Both the position numbers and the translations under genes were made by a program. A model generated the notes under the pieces. The model did no database searches, was not told the origin of the DNA, and worked only from the letters and a program-made list of their open reading frames with translations. DNA of 64,000 bases from Bacteroidales bacterium (GTDB lineage Bacteria > Bacteroidota > Bacteroidia > Bacteroidales > VadinHA17). Numbering within the stretch: the first letter of the stretch is position 1; every line of letters begins with the position of its first letter. Shown piece after piece: positions 1-9,132 of this stretch. The stretch is from the NCBI GenBank assembly GCA_016928075.1, contig JAFGLJ010000046.1, forward strand, positions 18,322 through 82,321, written 5' to 3'.

Positions 1-806
1 CCAACTTTCAGGTCAGCTCCGCCATGAAAGGCATTATTCCATTCTTCCTCTCCCGCTTGCTTTTCAATATAAGCTGATATATAAGGAGTTACTGAAATAC
101 GTGGCGGTGATTTAATACTATTGATACCGGTTATTTCACCGAGATAGTTAATAGAAGTCCCGTGACTCTTATCTGCAAAATTCCATGAAGACCATTCTCC
201 GTATCTCTGAATATAACGCCATAGATTGAAACCCCAGGCCTCATTATTTTCTCCGGAAAACCTGAATGCTGAAAAAGGTATTCTGATTTCTGCTATCCAT
301 CCGCTGTCAACTATCCGGGCCGCACTGTGCCATACTGCATCCCAGTCAAGGTCACGTCCCCCGGTTCCTGATGACCTGCGGATATCGGATTGTATGCCGG
401 ATGCAGTGAGTTTGAAACTATATCCATTGATACCATCATTATACGGGCCAATGTCAACATTAAAATAATCAGCGATTATCTCCATGTCCCCATCCCTCGG
501 TCCCATTTCAGTCCTTATGCTGTCAGGGTTGAGGTCATAGAGCATGGCGCCAATATAAATTCCTTCATTATCATAAACCACCCTGGCTACTGTCCTCTGC
601 CGGGACGGCAAACCGCTGTACGGTTCATATTGAATGAAATCGGTAAATGCCCCTGAATTTGTCCAGCATCTGTCATCCAGGATACCATTAATTACCGGTG
701 GATTGTCAATTTTAACTGCGATCCCCTGTTTTTTTCCCGGCGGGGATTGAGAATATAAACATAATGCCGAGAAAGCAAAAAAATATATGGTGATAAGGTA
801 TTTCAT
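1..806 (-). CDS. Secreted CBM9/DUF5916-like protein, 5' part only
   Basis: I translated this by hand from the minus strand. An ATG at 806 opens a frame that stays open to the window edge, so only about the first 268 residues are visible. They begin with a signal peptide (MKYLITIYFFAFSALCLYSQ) and then a carbohydrate-binding family 9-like domain, with features such as VKIDNPPVINGILDD, a DRCW segment and YDNEGIYIGAMLYD. It then goes on to WGFNLWRYIQRYGEWSSW, the hallmark of Bacteroidota proteins with an N-terminal CBM9-like domain and a C-terminal DUF5916 outer-membrane barrel. The barrel would lie beyond the left edge. Function is unknown for the family; surface glycan or metal handling is only a guess. 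The next gene leftward cannot be seen. Confidence 0.75.
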   Translation of the reverse strand, partial: MKYLITIYFFAFSALCLYSQSPPGKKQGIAVKIDNPPVINGILDDRCWTNSGAFTDFIQYEPYSGLPSRQRTVARVVYDNEGIYIGAMLYDLNPDSIRTEMGPRDGDMEIIADYFNVDIGPYNDGINGYSFKLTASGIQSDIRRSSGTGGRDLDWDAVWHSAARIVDSGWIAEIRIPFSAFRFSGENNEAWGFNLWRYIQRYGEWSSWNFADKSHGTSINYLGEITGINSIKSPPRISVTPYISAYIEKQAGEEEWNNAFHGGADLKV

Positions 807-1022
807 TTAAAGGAGATAACCTAAATGCCCAAAGTTAACTCAAAACAAAGGGCTTCATATGACTAATCGAATGTTATTGGGCAGATAATACCTCACCAAT
901 TAAGTTGCTTCTGTGTAGTCTGTGCAAGCGAAAAACATCCCCATGCTCCCTGCTCCCTGCCCCCTGCCCCGTAGACAGGGGGATCATGTCTGTGTAATCT
1001 GCGAAAATCTGCGTAATCTGCG
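807..1022. repeat. Intergenic short-repeat patch (CTCCCTG and TCTGCG families)
   Basis: This 216-bp gap holds no gene. From about 945 to 970 it carries a degenerate CTCCCTG tandem array, followed by a C-rich/G-rich inverted pair around 961-982. From 989 to 1023 it carries repeats of TCTGCG spaced by AAAA or TAA, ending against the stop codon of the permease gene. A second CTCCCTG array occurs at 39471-39507, so this is a dispersed repeat rather than a local oddity. Confidence 0.7.
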
Positions 1023-2141
1023 TTAAACGGTTTTACGGTAACGCCAGATGGCCAGAGAAATAGTGCCAATGCCTATAAGTATAATTCCCCTGATATCGGG
1101 AAGGACATCGCTGAATCCTGATCCCTTGAGCATGACCATCCGTATAACCCTCATGAAATAAGCAGCGGGATTAATGATGTTGAACTGCTGTGCCCAGAGG
1201 GGCATGCTCTCGGCAGGGGTGAAAATACCGCTCATCAGGATAAAGATCATAAGTATGAAAAATACAACAAACAGGTATTGTTGCTGGGTGGACGAGAGGG
1301 TTGACAGGAATAACGCAAGGCCGAGTACGGCTACAAGGTAAAGAGCCGCGAAAAGGAAAAGCAGGGCAATGCTGCCATTGAAGGGGATATTGAAAAGGAT
1401 TTTCCCGATTAATAAGCCAAAAGCAAGATCAATAAGACCGATTATAAGGAAGGGTATCAGCTTAGCAGTGATAAACTGGTATTTCCTGATAGGTGTCACA
1501 TTGAGTTGCTCAATGGTGCCCATCTCCTTTTCCCTGACCACGTTCAGCCCGGCAAGAAGAAGGCCTATGGCCGTGACGAGTATTACCAGTATGCCCGGTA
1601 GCATGTAGTATTTATAGTTAAGAGACGGGTTGTACCAGAAACGGTTGGTCGTTTCAATAAAGGACATCCTGGCAGGTGTTCCTGTTTGCAGGTTTTGCAC
1701 CATCAGCTCTGCGTTATAATCCTGCAATATACCCCTCATATAAGCCCATGCAAGCTGCGCCGACGTGGCATTTATTGCATTTACAGCAACCATTATCTTA
1801 TCATTGCCTTCCCGGGTAACATTCCTGCCAAAATTTTCGGGTATGTGCAATACCATGTCGCATTTATCACTATGCAGCATGTCATCAGCTTCTTTCTCAT
1901 TGAAGGTGGTGTGTTTCAACAGGAAGAATTCCGATCCCTGTATCCTGGAGATGAGCTGCCGGGATTCAGTCGACATATCCTTATCCACCACACAGAGCTC
2001 AATGTTCCTTATCTCGAAAGTGACAGCAGGTACCAGTATCACCATCTGCACTATCGGTATGCCGAATATTGCCCTGGCAAGGAAGGTGTTCCTGAATATC
2101 TGTATGAATTCTTTTCTTATGAGGTATAATATTGTTCTCAT
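1023..2141 (-). CDS. ABC-2 type efflux permease (second copy)
   Basis: A 372-residue membrane protein of the ABC-2 family (YhhJ/YbhR-like). It has one N-terminal membrane segment at about residues 22-42 and a large extracytoplasmic domain to about 175. A cluster of about five membrane segments forms the C-terminal half, including the conserved stretch around GIFTPAESMPLWAQ near residue 310. It is the last gene of the operon and starts one base after the neighbouring permease stop. It most likely pairs with that permease and the two ATPases to export drugs or envelope compounds through the HlyD and TolC partners. The substrate is not deducible. Confidence 0.88.
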   Translation of the reverse strand: MRTILYLIRKEFIQIFRNTFLARAIFGIPIVQMVILVPAVTFEIRNIELCVVDKDMSTESRQLISRIQGSEFFLLKHTTFNEKEADDMLHSDKCDMVLHIPENFGRNVTREGNDKIMVAVNAINATSAQLAWAYMRGILQDYNAELMVQNLQTGTPARMSFIETTNRFWYNPSLNYKYYMLPGILVILVTAIGLLLAGLNVVREKEMGTIEQLNVTPIRKYQFITAKLIPFLIIGLIDLAFGLLIGKILFNIPFNGSIALLFLFAALYLVAVLGLALFLSTLSSTQQQYLFVVFFILMIFILMSGIFTPAESMPLWAQQFNIINPAAYFMRVIRMVMLKGSGFSDVLPDIRGIILIGIGTISLAIWRYRKTV

Positions 2142-2142
2142 C

Positions 2143-3252
2143 TTATTCCAGCCGTTTCTTAAAAGTCATGGTGCTTATTATTATGAAGACAAGAGTCATG
2201 AATATCAGTATCAGTGTTTCTTTCCAGACAAAGGTGAAGCCTGTGCCCTTTATCATTATATCCTTTACAATTATTATGAACCAGCGTGGAGGTATAACAG
2301 GGCTTAAGACTCTGTATATCCATGGCATATATTCAACGGGGAATATGAAGCCCGATAAAATGATCGTAGGCAGCATAAGTCCCAGGAGGGAAATGAATAT
2401 TGCCTGCTGCATTGTTTTTGAAAGCGTGGAGATCATTATACCAAGGGACAGGCCAAGCATTATATAAAGCATACTTTCAAGCATCAACAGTACAAGGCTT
2501 CCTTTTATGGGGATATCAAACACCAGCCAGGAAAGGAAAAGAACCACAATGACATCAATAAGCGACAGTATGAAGTAAGGTGTTACCTTACCGAGTATTA
2601 TCTGTAATGGTTTCAGAGGGCTTACCAATAGCACTTCCATTGTCCCGAATTCCTTTTCACGTGTTATTGCCACGGAGGTCATAAGGGCGCAGATAAGAAC
2701 CAGTATAATTGTCATCACACCCGGAACAAACATATACTGGCTTTCCAGGTTAGGATTGTAATACATCTTGACTTCAGGTTCAACAGCTATAAAACTGCCA
2801 GCCTCCACCTTATTAAGGTCTGTCATATAATCATTGATAATAGCCCGGGTATAGCTGGTGACCAGGTTTGCCACATTCGGCTCTGATCCGTCGGCTATTA
2901 TTTCAATACGCGCCGATCCTTCGGAGAGCAGTCTTTTACCAAAGCCGTTTTCAAATATCAGCACAGCCTTTATATCGCCTTTCTTAAATGCCCTGTCAAT
3001 ATGGTCTCCTGAAACCAGGTTCTCTTTCAGGATAAAGAATTCAGATGATTCAAGTCTGGATACCAGGCCTGTGCTTATTTCATCCTTTGACTGGTCGAGG
3101 ACTGCAATACCGGCATTCTTGATATCTGTTCTCACCGCATAGCCAAAAATAAGAATCTGGGCGGCGGGGATACCAAAAAGGATAATAAGGGTACGGACAT
3201 CCCTGAAAATATGCATAAACTCCTTTTTGACAAAACCGAAAAATCTTTTCAT
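2143..3252 (-). CDS. ABC-2 type efflux permease (first copy)
   Basis: A 369-residue paralogue of the downstream permease with the same architecture: N-terminal membrane anchor, periplasmic domain of about 130 residues, and C-terminal membrane bundle containing VAITREKEFGTMEVLLVSP and SGFIFPVEYMPWIYR. The REKEFGTMEQL-like loop is typical of the YhhJ/YbhS family. Its start overlaps the end of the ATPase gene by four bases (ATGA type), indicating translational coupling. The two permeases probably form a heterodimer. Confidence 0.88.
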   Translation of the reverse strand: MKRFFGFVKKEFMHIFRDVRTLIILFGIPAAQILIFGYAVRTDIKNAGIAVLDQSKDEISTGLVSRLESSEFFILKENLVSGDHIDRAFKKGDIKAVLIFENGFGKRLLSEGSARIEIIADGSEPNVANLVTSYTRAIINDYMTDLNKVEAGSFIAVEPEVKMYYNPNLESQYMFVPGVMTIILVLICALMTSVAITREKEFGTMEVLLVSPLKPLQIILGKVTPYFILSLIDVIVVLFLSWLVFDIPIKGSLVLLMLESMLYIMLGLSLGIMISTLSKTMQQAIFISLLGLMLPTIILSGFIFPVEYMPWIYRVLSPVIPPRWFIIIVKDIMIKGTGFTFVWKETLILIFMTLVFIIISTMTFKKRLE

Positions 3253-3995
3253 CCTGTTTTATTATTTGACGGCCTGGCAATTTTCACAAATACATCCTGG
3301 ACTGTAGCGCACCGGTATTTATCTTTCAATCCGGCAGGACTGTCAATGTCCACTATCCTTCCTTCGCTCATTATGCTCACACGGTCGCAATATTCAGCTT
3401 CGTCCATGTAATGCGTGGTAACAAATACCGTGATACCATCTGCCGAGGCTTTATATATCATTTCCCAGAACTGCCTCCGGGTAATAGGATCGACACCACC
3501 GGTTGGCTCATCCAGGAACACAATGTCGGGATCGTGCAATATTGCCACGGCAAATGCGAGCTTCTGTCTCATGCCAAGCGGAAGATCCCCGATTATACGT
3601 TTACGGTAAGCAGTGAAATCCATAGATTCAAGCAATTCGGTTGTTTTGCCCTCTATCAGCTTTTTCGGCAGGCCATAGATACCTCCATAGAGCATAATGT
3701 TCTCGGCAACAGTGAGGTCCTCGTAAAGGGAAAACTTCTGGCACATATATCCGATATGTCTTTTCACCCTTTCAGCGTGACGGTATATGTCAAAACCTGC
3801 CACTCTGACATCGCCCGAAGTTGGCTTTGAAAGACCGGAGAGTATCCTCAGGGTTGTGGTTTTACCGGCACCATTTGCACCCAGGAAGCCGAAAATCTCT
3901 CCCCTGTAAACATCGAAAGTGAGGTTATCATTGGCAACGAACGAACCAAATTTCTTAACAAGGTCTTTGACTTCTATTACCTTTTCATTTATCAT
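3249..3995 (-). CDS. ABC transporter ATP-binding protein
   Basis: A 248-residue ABC ATPase. The Walker A motif GANGAGKTT lies near residues 39-47, the Walker B segment is IVFLDEPTGGVDP near 160, and an H-loop is present in VTTHYMDEAEYCD. The signature motif is LPLGMRQKLA instead of LSGGQ, a common variant in YbhF/CcmA-like exporters. It overlaps the preceding ATPase gene by 11 bases. In E. coli YbhF the two ATPase halves are one polypeptide; here they are separate genes. Confidence 0.92.
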   Translation of the reverse strand: MINEKVIEVKDLVKKFGSFVANDNLTFDVYRGEIFGFLGANGAGKTTTLRILSGLSKPTSGDVRVAGFDIYRHAERVKRHIGYMCQKFSLYEDLTVAENIMLYGGIYGLPKKLIEGKTTELLESMDFTAYRKRIIGDLPLGMRQKLAFAVAILHDPDIVFLDEPTGGVDPITRRQFWEMIYKASADGITVFVTTHYMDEAEYCDRVSIMSEGRIVDIDSPAGLKDKYRCATVQDVFVKIARPSNNKTG

Positions 3996-4899
3996 TTTCT
4001 GATACAGTCATTAGTTCAAGGAAAACATCTTCAATTCCCGGTTCAATTTCTTTAATCCTGAGGTCCTGGTGTCCTGCTTTTTCTAGTTTCCCGGCTATTG
4101 TGCTGTCGAACCTGTCACCTGTAAAAGTTATATGAACAGAATCTCCGAAAGGGTTAACACTTTCAACAGAAGGATCACACCTGAGGTCCTGTATCAGTTT
4201 GTATTTATCTTTGCCGCTTACGGCATACATTTTTTTACCGAAGCCTGCAATAATTGTAGCAGGCTTATCTATATCGAGTATACGCCCTTTCTGTATAAGT
4301 GCCACCCTGTCGCATAAGATTGCCTCGTCCATGTAAGGTGTTGAAACGAGTATGGTTATGCCTTCTTTCTGCAGTGCCTTGAGCATTTCCCAGAATTCGG
4401 CCCTCGAAACTGCATCCACCCCTGTTGTTGGTTCATCAAGTACAATAAGATCCGGGGCGTGGATCAGGGCGCAACAAAGGGCAAGTTTTTGCTTCATGCC
4501 CCCTGATAATTTACCGGCAGGCCTTTTCCTGAAAGGCTCTATGTGTGAATAGATATTCTTTATCAGGTGATAATTTTGTTTTACAGTTGTTCCGAACACC
4601 GTGGCGTAGAAATTCAGGTTCTCTTCAACTGAAAGGTCCTGGTAAAGGCTGAACCTTCCGGGCATATAACCAATATTTCGTCTCAGCAGAAGGTAATCAT
4701 TTATTGTGTCATGGCCCATGACGGTCATCGTTCCGGTGTCAGGGAGCAGGAGGGTGGTGACAATCCTGAAAAATGTGGTCTTTCCTGCCCCGTCCGGACC
4801 TATCAGTCCGAAGAGTTCAGATTTTCCTATGTTAAGTGTTACTCCGTCAAGAGCTGTTATACTGCCAAATTTTTTTGATATGTTATCTGAGGTAATCAT
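3985..4899 (-). CDS. ABC transporter ATP-binding protein
   Basis: A 304-residue ABC ATPase, longer than its neighbour because of a C-terminal regulatory-like domain of about 80 residues (ending EPGIEDVFLELM). Walker A is GPDGAGKTT, the signature LSGGMKQKLAL is close to canonical, and Walker B is LIVLDEPTTGVDA. With the downstream ATPase it makes the nucleotide-binding pair that drives the two ABC-2 permeases. It starts six bases after the stop of the membrane-fusion gene. Confidence 0.92.
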   Translation of the reverse strand: MITSDNISKKFGSITALDGVTLNIGKSELFGLIGPDGAGKTTFFRIVTTLLLPDTGTMTVMGHDTINDYLLLRRNIGYMPGRFSLYQDLSVEENLNFYATVFGTTVKQNYHLIKNIYSHIEPFRKRPAGKLSGGMKQKLALCCALIHAPDLIVLDEPTTGVDAVSRAEFWEMLKALQKEGITILVSTPYMDEAILCDRVALIQKGRILDIDKPATIIAGFGKKMYAVSGKDKYKLIQDLRCDPSVESVNPFGDSVHITFTGDRFDSTIAGKLEKAGHQDLRIKEIEPGIEDVFLELMTVSENDK

Positions 4900-4905
4900 T
4901 TTTTG

Positions 4906-5796
4906 TCAGTTGGTAAAATCAAAGAATGCTTCAGCAGGCATACCGTTTTTAAGAGTACCGTCATTTCCCACCAGTATTTTAACAGCATAAACCATATGCA
5001 CCCTTTCTTCCTTTGTCTGGATTATTTTTGGTGTAAATTCCGCCCTGTCTGAAATATGTATTACCCTGCCGGTAAAATCGGCATATTCTTTTTCACCCCT
5101 GTCAATTCTTATCTTGCATTCCTGTCCGAGTTTGACCTGTCCCAGCTGGGCCCCGCTTATATATACTTTAATTTCCATATTGACCAGGTCAGCGATTTTT
5201 ACAAGAGGCTTACCGGCAGAGGTAATCTCACCTGCTTCGGCATATTTCTCAAGCACCGTTCCGCCTGCAGGACTTTTAACATAACACCTGTCAATCTGTT
5301 CATGAAGCAATGCTTCCCTGGAGTCGAAGACATTCAACTCACTTATCACCGACGCTTTCTGGATATTATTTGCCTCTTTTTGTTTTTCCAGGACCTCCAT
5401 CTGACCCGTAAGATCATCGAGCTGTTTTTGTGTTGCAGCCTTATCGCGAAGCATACTTTCCACCCTTTCAACATTCACCTTCAGGTTTTTTATCTGCTGG
5501 TCAATGATTTTATTCTGTGCATCAAGGGTGGTTAGTTTTGTTCTAACGCTATTACGGCTTGCCTCCAGTTCAGCCAGCTGTAATTTCAAAAAAGAGGTGT
5601 CGGTTACGGCTATGAGATCACCACTGTCCAATACATCACCCTGTTGTACAGGCATGGAGAGAATCCTGCCACTGGTCTCGGAAGAAACCAGTATCTCCCG
5701 GGATTCAAAATTCCCCCATGCATCGGGTTCATTATTACCGCCCATGCAGGAGGCTAACATAACAATAAGGATGACCAGGTATACTAAATTTCTCAT
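4906..5796 (-). CDS. HlyD-family periplasmic adaptor lipoprotein
   Basis: A 296-residue membrane-fusion protein. The N-terminus ends in a lipobox (LASC, acylated Cys17), so the protein is probably anchored by lipid rather than by a membrane helix. A lipoyl-like half (ILSMPVQQGDVLDSGD) is followed by a long coiled coil at about residues 70-140. The second lipoyl half (SPAGGTVLEKYAEAGE) and a beta-barrel region come next. It should link the inner-membrane ABC permeases to the TolC channel encoded just upstream. The closest well-known relatives are YbhG and YhiI. Confidence 0.9.
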   Translation of the reverse strand: MRNLVYLVILIVMLASCMGGNNEPDAWGNFESREILVSSETSGRILSMPVQQGDVLDSGDLIAVTDTSFLKLQLAELEASRNSVRTKLTTLDAQNKIIDQQIKNLKVNVERVESMLRDKAATQKQLDDLTGQMEVLEKQKEANNIQKASVISELNVFDSREALLHEQIDRCYVKSPAGGTVLEKYAEAGEITSAGKPLVKIADLVNMEIKVYISGAQLGQVKLGQECKIRIDRGEKEYADFTGRVIHISDRAEFTPKIIQTKEERVHMVYAVKILVGNDGTLKNGMPAEAFFDFTN

Positions 5797-5813
5797 TTTA
5801 ATGATATTTATGA

Positions 5814-7112
5814 TTATTCAATTTCTTTTCCTGCGATATTAAGGTATTCAACCTGTGCCTTGGCCAGGTTTACTGCATGAATTTCACGGGTTATAACAGC
5901 CTGTTTCTCCTTATTCCATTCAGCCAGGTATTCAGAAGCTGTAATAGTGCCGTTATTATACCGGGAAAGCGCTGTATTACGCACATTTTTAAGGGTTGAT
6001 ATCAGTTCTTTATCGCTTGCCAGAGCTGACTCAAGGCTTATAATCTCGGCATATTTCATTTTGAGAGCTCTATTGAAATTATCTGCCAGGTCTTTCTTAT
6101 GATCACTGATAATTGATTTGTTAATATCAATAATCTGCTGTTGCCTGTTGCTCTTCTTCCAGTCAATGATATTCCATTTTATTCCGGCACCTATAATATA
6201 GTATGGACCGAATGTATCTGAAAAGAAATCATTGCCCGGTGGTTTTCCATAACCGAGGGTTGCAAATGCAAATGCTTTCGGCATCCTTTCACTCTTAATT
6301 ATTGCTTTGTTTGCCTCCAGCTGTTGTTTTTTAAGTTCCAGGACATTCAGTTCAGGGCGTGAAAGACTATCACTTCTGCTGATAACAGGATCGGGAACAA
6401 TGGCCTCAGTGTCAATGTTAATTTCCATTCCGGTAAGATCGGAAAGAACAACAGCTGTTGAGTTTATATGTATCTCGGTTTCGGCAATTTGTTGTTCAAG
6501 CTTTATTTTTTCTGCCTTCAGGACATCCCTGTCTGAGGGTAGAAGGACTCCGTTACGTATTCCTGATTCCAGGCTGAGAATCTGCTCCGTGATGGTTTGA
6601 AGGTATATATTTAGCTGCTCCTTCTGTTTGTGAAGCAGTATAAATGTAAAATAATATTTATTCACCTGCTCCCTGGTTTTGTAAAGTTCTGCCTCAACTT
6701 CTTTCTTACTTACTTCAAGGCCGGCATCTTCCAGTAGTCGATTACCTTTTATTACACCACCGTCATAAATAACCTGGTTTATATCAATTGTCAACCTGTA
6801 TTGATCATGGGGCATTACAGGGATATTCTCGGTTATACCGGGTACGGGTATTGATTCAAATGCCTCACTCATATCCACAACATCTGAGTTGTACAAAGCA
6901 TTGGCCCCCGCTTCAATTGAAGGATACCATGAAGAACTCAGGTTATCCTGCTTCAGCTGCCACAGGTTCTGGTGCATCTGCTTTTCACCTGCCCGGGGAT
7001 GATTCCTGGCAGCATTCTCGTAGCATAAATCCAGTGTTATAATATCCTGGGCTGATACCAAAAAGCTGCAGGTCATTGTCATGATAATTAAAATCAGGAT
7101 ATGTTTTTTCAT
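5814..7112 (-). CDS. TolC-family outer-membrane efflux protein
   Basis: A 432-residue outer-membrane channel protein with a signal peptide (cut near SAQ, residues 20-22). It has two OEP repeats rich in long amphipathic helices, with features such as ARNHPRAGEKQMHQNLWQLK near the start and NGTITASEYLAEWNKEKQA near the end. The latter corresponds to the conserved GxxTxxExLxA loop of TolC proteins. The start overlaps the regulator stop by four bases. It supplies the exit duct for the ABC exporter encoded downstream. Confidence 0.92.
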   Translation of the reverse strand: MKKHILILIIMTMTCSFLVSAQDIITLDLCYENAARNHPRAGEKQMHQNLWQLKQDNLSSSWYPSIEAGANALYNSDVVDMSEAFESIPVPGITENIPVMPHDQYRLTIDINQVIYDGGVIKGNRLLEDAGLEVSKKEVEAELYKTREQVNKYYFTFILLHKQKEQLNIYLQTITEQILSLESGIRNGVLLPSDRDVLKAEKIKLEQQIAETEIHINSTAVVLSDLTGMEINIDTEAIVPDPVISRSDSLSRPELNVLELKKQQLEANKAIIKSERMPKAFAFATLGYGKPPGNDFFSDTFGPYYIIGAGIKWNIIDWKKSNRQQQIIDINKSIISDHKKDLADNFNRALKMKYAEIISLESALASDKELISTLKNVRNTALSRYNNGTITASEYLAEWNKEKQAVITREIHAVNLAKAQVEYLNIAGKEIE

Positions 7113-7738
7113 TGCTTTTCATTGTTTTTTGATTCAACATTGTATTGTTTGAGGGCACTGATAATAAAATCAGGAGCAACCTGCATTCTTTCCTTAATGA
7201 ACTGATTATACTCAATTCCTGCCTGTTCCAGTATTCCTTTGAGTATTGGCTTTGCAGCTATAGGGAAAACAGACAGGGAAACTATGCTTACCATGAGATG
7301 GGGTATTGCCTCTTCGGGCAGGTTGGCTGAAACATCAGATGATATTTTGGTTTTTATATTACTGATATTAATCTTGCTGAGAAATTTTTCCAGCAGCCTG
7401 GGGTTGCGGCTTATCTCTGCAAGTATGAACATAGGTAACCTGGGATTCTTTTGAAGGAAGCTTATATGTTCCTTAAAGAAATACCTTATTTTCTCCTCAA
7501 AAGGCATATCTTCTTCAAATATGCCGGAGAATTTTTTGAACACCTTATCGGCCAGCTTATCAAATACTGCCATAAACAGTTTTTCCTTGCTCCGGAAATA
7601 ATAGTGCAGGAGGGCCTTGTTAATCTTTGCCCTGTCTGCGATATCCTGCATTCGGGCAGCCGCCAGACCCTTCTCCTCGAATATCTCGGTAGCCGCATCA
7701 AATATTTTCGATTCGGTGTGTTTATCCGTAGGTGTCAT
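7109..7738 (-). CDS. TetR/AcrR-family repressor of the efflux operon
   Basis: A 209-residue regulator. The N-terminal helix-turn-helix spans about residues 10-55, with IFDAATEIFEEKGLAAARM and INKALLHYYFRSKEKLF typical of the family. The C-terminal ligand-binding domain resembles the CecR/YbiH type that controls E. coli ybhGFSR. It is the first gene of the operon and is followed by tolC with a four-base overlap, so it probably represses its own transcription. Inverted repeats between 7751 and 7797 are candidate operators. The inducer is unknown. Confidence 0.9.
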   Translation of the reverse strand: MTPTDKHTESKIFDAATEIFEEKGLAAARMQDIADRAKINKALLHYYFRSKEKLFMAVFDKLADKVFKKFSGIFEEDMPFEEKIRYFFKEHISFLQKNPRLPMFILAEISRNPRLLEKFLSKINISNIKTKISSDVSANLPEEAIPHLMVSIVSLSVFPIAAKPILKGILEQAGIEYNQFIKERMQVAPDFIISALKQYNVESKNNEKQ

Positions 7739-7750
7739 TTTATTAATCTT

Positions 7751-7797
7751 TTGGTTTAATCAAATAGATGAACAATATGGTTTAACCGTTTGGTCAA
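7751..7797 (-). promoter_or_regulatory. Candidate TetR operator repeats
   Basis: Two imperfect palindromes lie just upstream of the regulator start codon at 7738. TTGGTTTAATCAA (7751-7763) is symmetrical except for one base pair. TTAACCGTTTGGTCAA (7782-7797) resembles classical TetR-family sites of the TTGACC...GGTCAA form, matching in five of eight half-site positions. Their place in the only leader region of the operon supports autorepression. The assignment is inferred from position and symmetry. Confidence 0.5.
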
Positions 7798-7863
7798 ATA
7801 TAAGATAAAAAAAATAATTGTGCAAATTGTTTTTCTATTTAATACCTGGCAGAATGCATTAAA

Positions 7864-9132
7864 TCAATAGTAACCTCTGTTGCCGAAGCGCGGGTTTACT
7901 ATATTGTTATATATGGAACCGAATGTATATGTAAAGCCTATACCTCCGTCAATACTGTAAGCAGTTGCAAGTTCCTGCAACCGGAGGAGTATATCGGCCT
8001 CACTGAGATCACCCTTGGGCAGGGTAATCTGGTTATTTATGCGCGCAACACCTCCCCTGATACTTAAAGAGAGGCCCTTAATAATCCTGATACTTACGAA
8101 ACCATCCAGTTCTATCCTGTTCTTGGACATATCGTGCAGATAGGATGAAGCCTCCAGTGAAATGTTTATCTGGCCCCATTTTTCCTGCACCTGGTATGCA
8201 ACATCAAGGCTTTGTTCAAAGAGGTGTTCTTCCTTTTTACCATAGATAGTCGTATCGATATAATTATTATAGGAGTAACCTATTCCATACAGCATTCTTA
8301 ACTGTCTTCTTGTTGATTCAGAATATGGAAAAATATTGTATTCAACTGATGGTATAATATCAAGACTTGAACGCAGATTCCTGTAAGTGGTAGATGACAG
8401 GTCGGCTCTCAGTCCTGCCGACCAGTGTTCTGATATGCTACCCACTATCAGGTTATCTATCGACCATGTTTTTCTGTCTCTTATATATGTGGTGTCTTCA
8501 TAAGAGTATTTTGTTTCCCTGAACCTCATGTCGGCACGGAATTCATATTTCAATGCATGCGTTATCCGGGAAGCGCTAATGGAATTATCCCAGTTAATAG
8601 ATTTCAATGACTCTTCGAGCTCAAACTCAGGATCAAATTCCAGCTCAAAAACCCAGTAATTCCATTTGTCGATTACTTCATCCTCCTCCGAAATACCAAG
8701 ATGCTTGATCTCCAGCTCATTAAAAAGCGGGGTTCTGGCCACATACCTCATCAACCCCATACTGAGCATCTTGGTAGTGCCTTCCCTTGTCCTGTCACTG
8801 GTATCATCCGGATTGCTGTGGTAGATCAGGGTATCATTCATGCCTTCAAACTCTTCCTGTCCGACATAAGTAAAGGTATATTCAGTTCCTCCGCTTCCAG
8901 TGGATTGTGTTGTCCTGAGCACATAAACCTGTGCTTCCTTCACATCCCTGACGTAGTTTACATAGGGGATTTCCCTCCTGATATAGTCCATATCGCATCG
9001 CCAGCAGTCAATGAATACCCTCACTGCATTTTGCCTCAGAGTATCGGCAGAAGAACCCTCCTGTGCGTTCATTTGTGCAGACACGATAATAATTATATAT
9101 GCCAGCACACTGATTCTAAAAGGTAATTTCAT
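7864..9132 (-). CDS. Predicted outer-membrane beta-barrel protein with N-terminal CxxC domain
   Basis: A 422-residue secreted protein of unknown function. A signal peptide (cleavage near NAQ, residues 22-24) precedes a domain of about 120 residues that begins VRVFIDCWRCDMDYIRREIPYVNY, with a CWRC pair of cysteines. From about residue 180 the sequence is made of alternating amphipathic beta strands and ends YTFGSIYNNIVNPRFGNRGYY, the usual end of Bacteroidota barrel proteins. It is monocistronic. A DUF481-like barrel with a periplasmic domain is the best description. Confidence 0.7.
   Translation of the reverse strand: MKLPFRISVLAYIIIIVSAQMNAQEGSSADTLRQNAVRVFIDCWRCDMDYIRREIPYVNYVRDVKEAQVYVLRTTQSTGSGGTEYTFTYVGQEEFEGMNDTLIYHSNPDDTSDRTREGTTKMLSMGLMRYVARTPLFNELEIKHLGISEEDEVIDKWNYWVFELEFDPEFELEESLKSINWDNSISASRITHALKYEFRADMRFRETKYSYEDTTYIRDRKTWSIDNLIVGSISEHWSAGLRADLSSTTYRNLRSSLDIIPSVEYNIFPYSESTRRQLRMLYGIGYSYNNYIDTTIYGKKEEHLFEQSLDVAYQVQEKWGQINISLEASSYLHDMSKNRIELDGFVSIRIIKGLSLSIRGGVARINNQITLPKGDLSEADILLRLQELATAYSIDGGIGFTYTFGSIYNNIVNPRFGNRGYY

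Noticed and set aside
226..656. Two small plus-strand open frames near the left edge
   Set aside because: They are antisense to the CBM9/DUF5916-like coding frame, which has a signal peptide and recognisable domain sequence.
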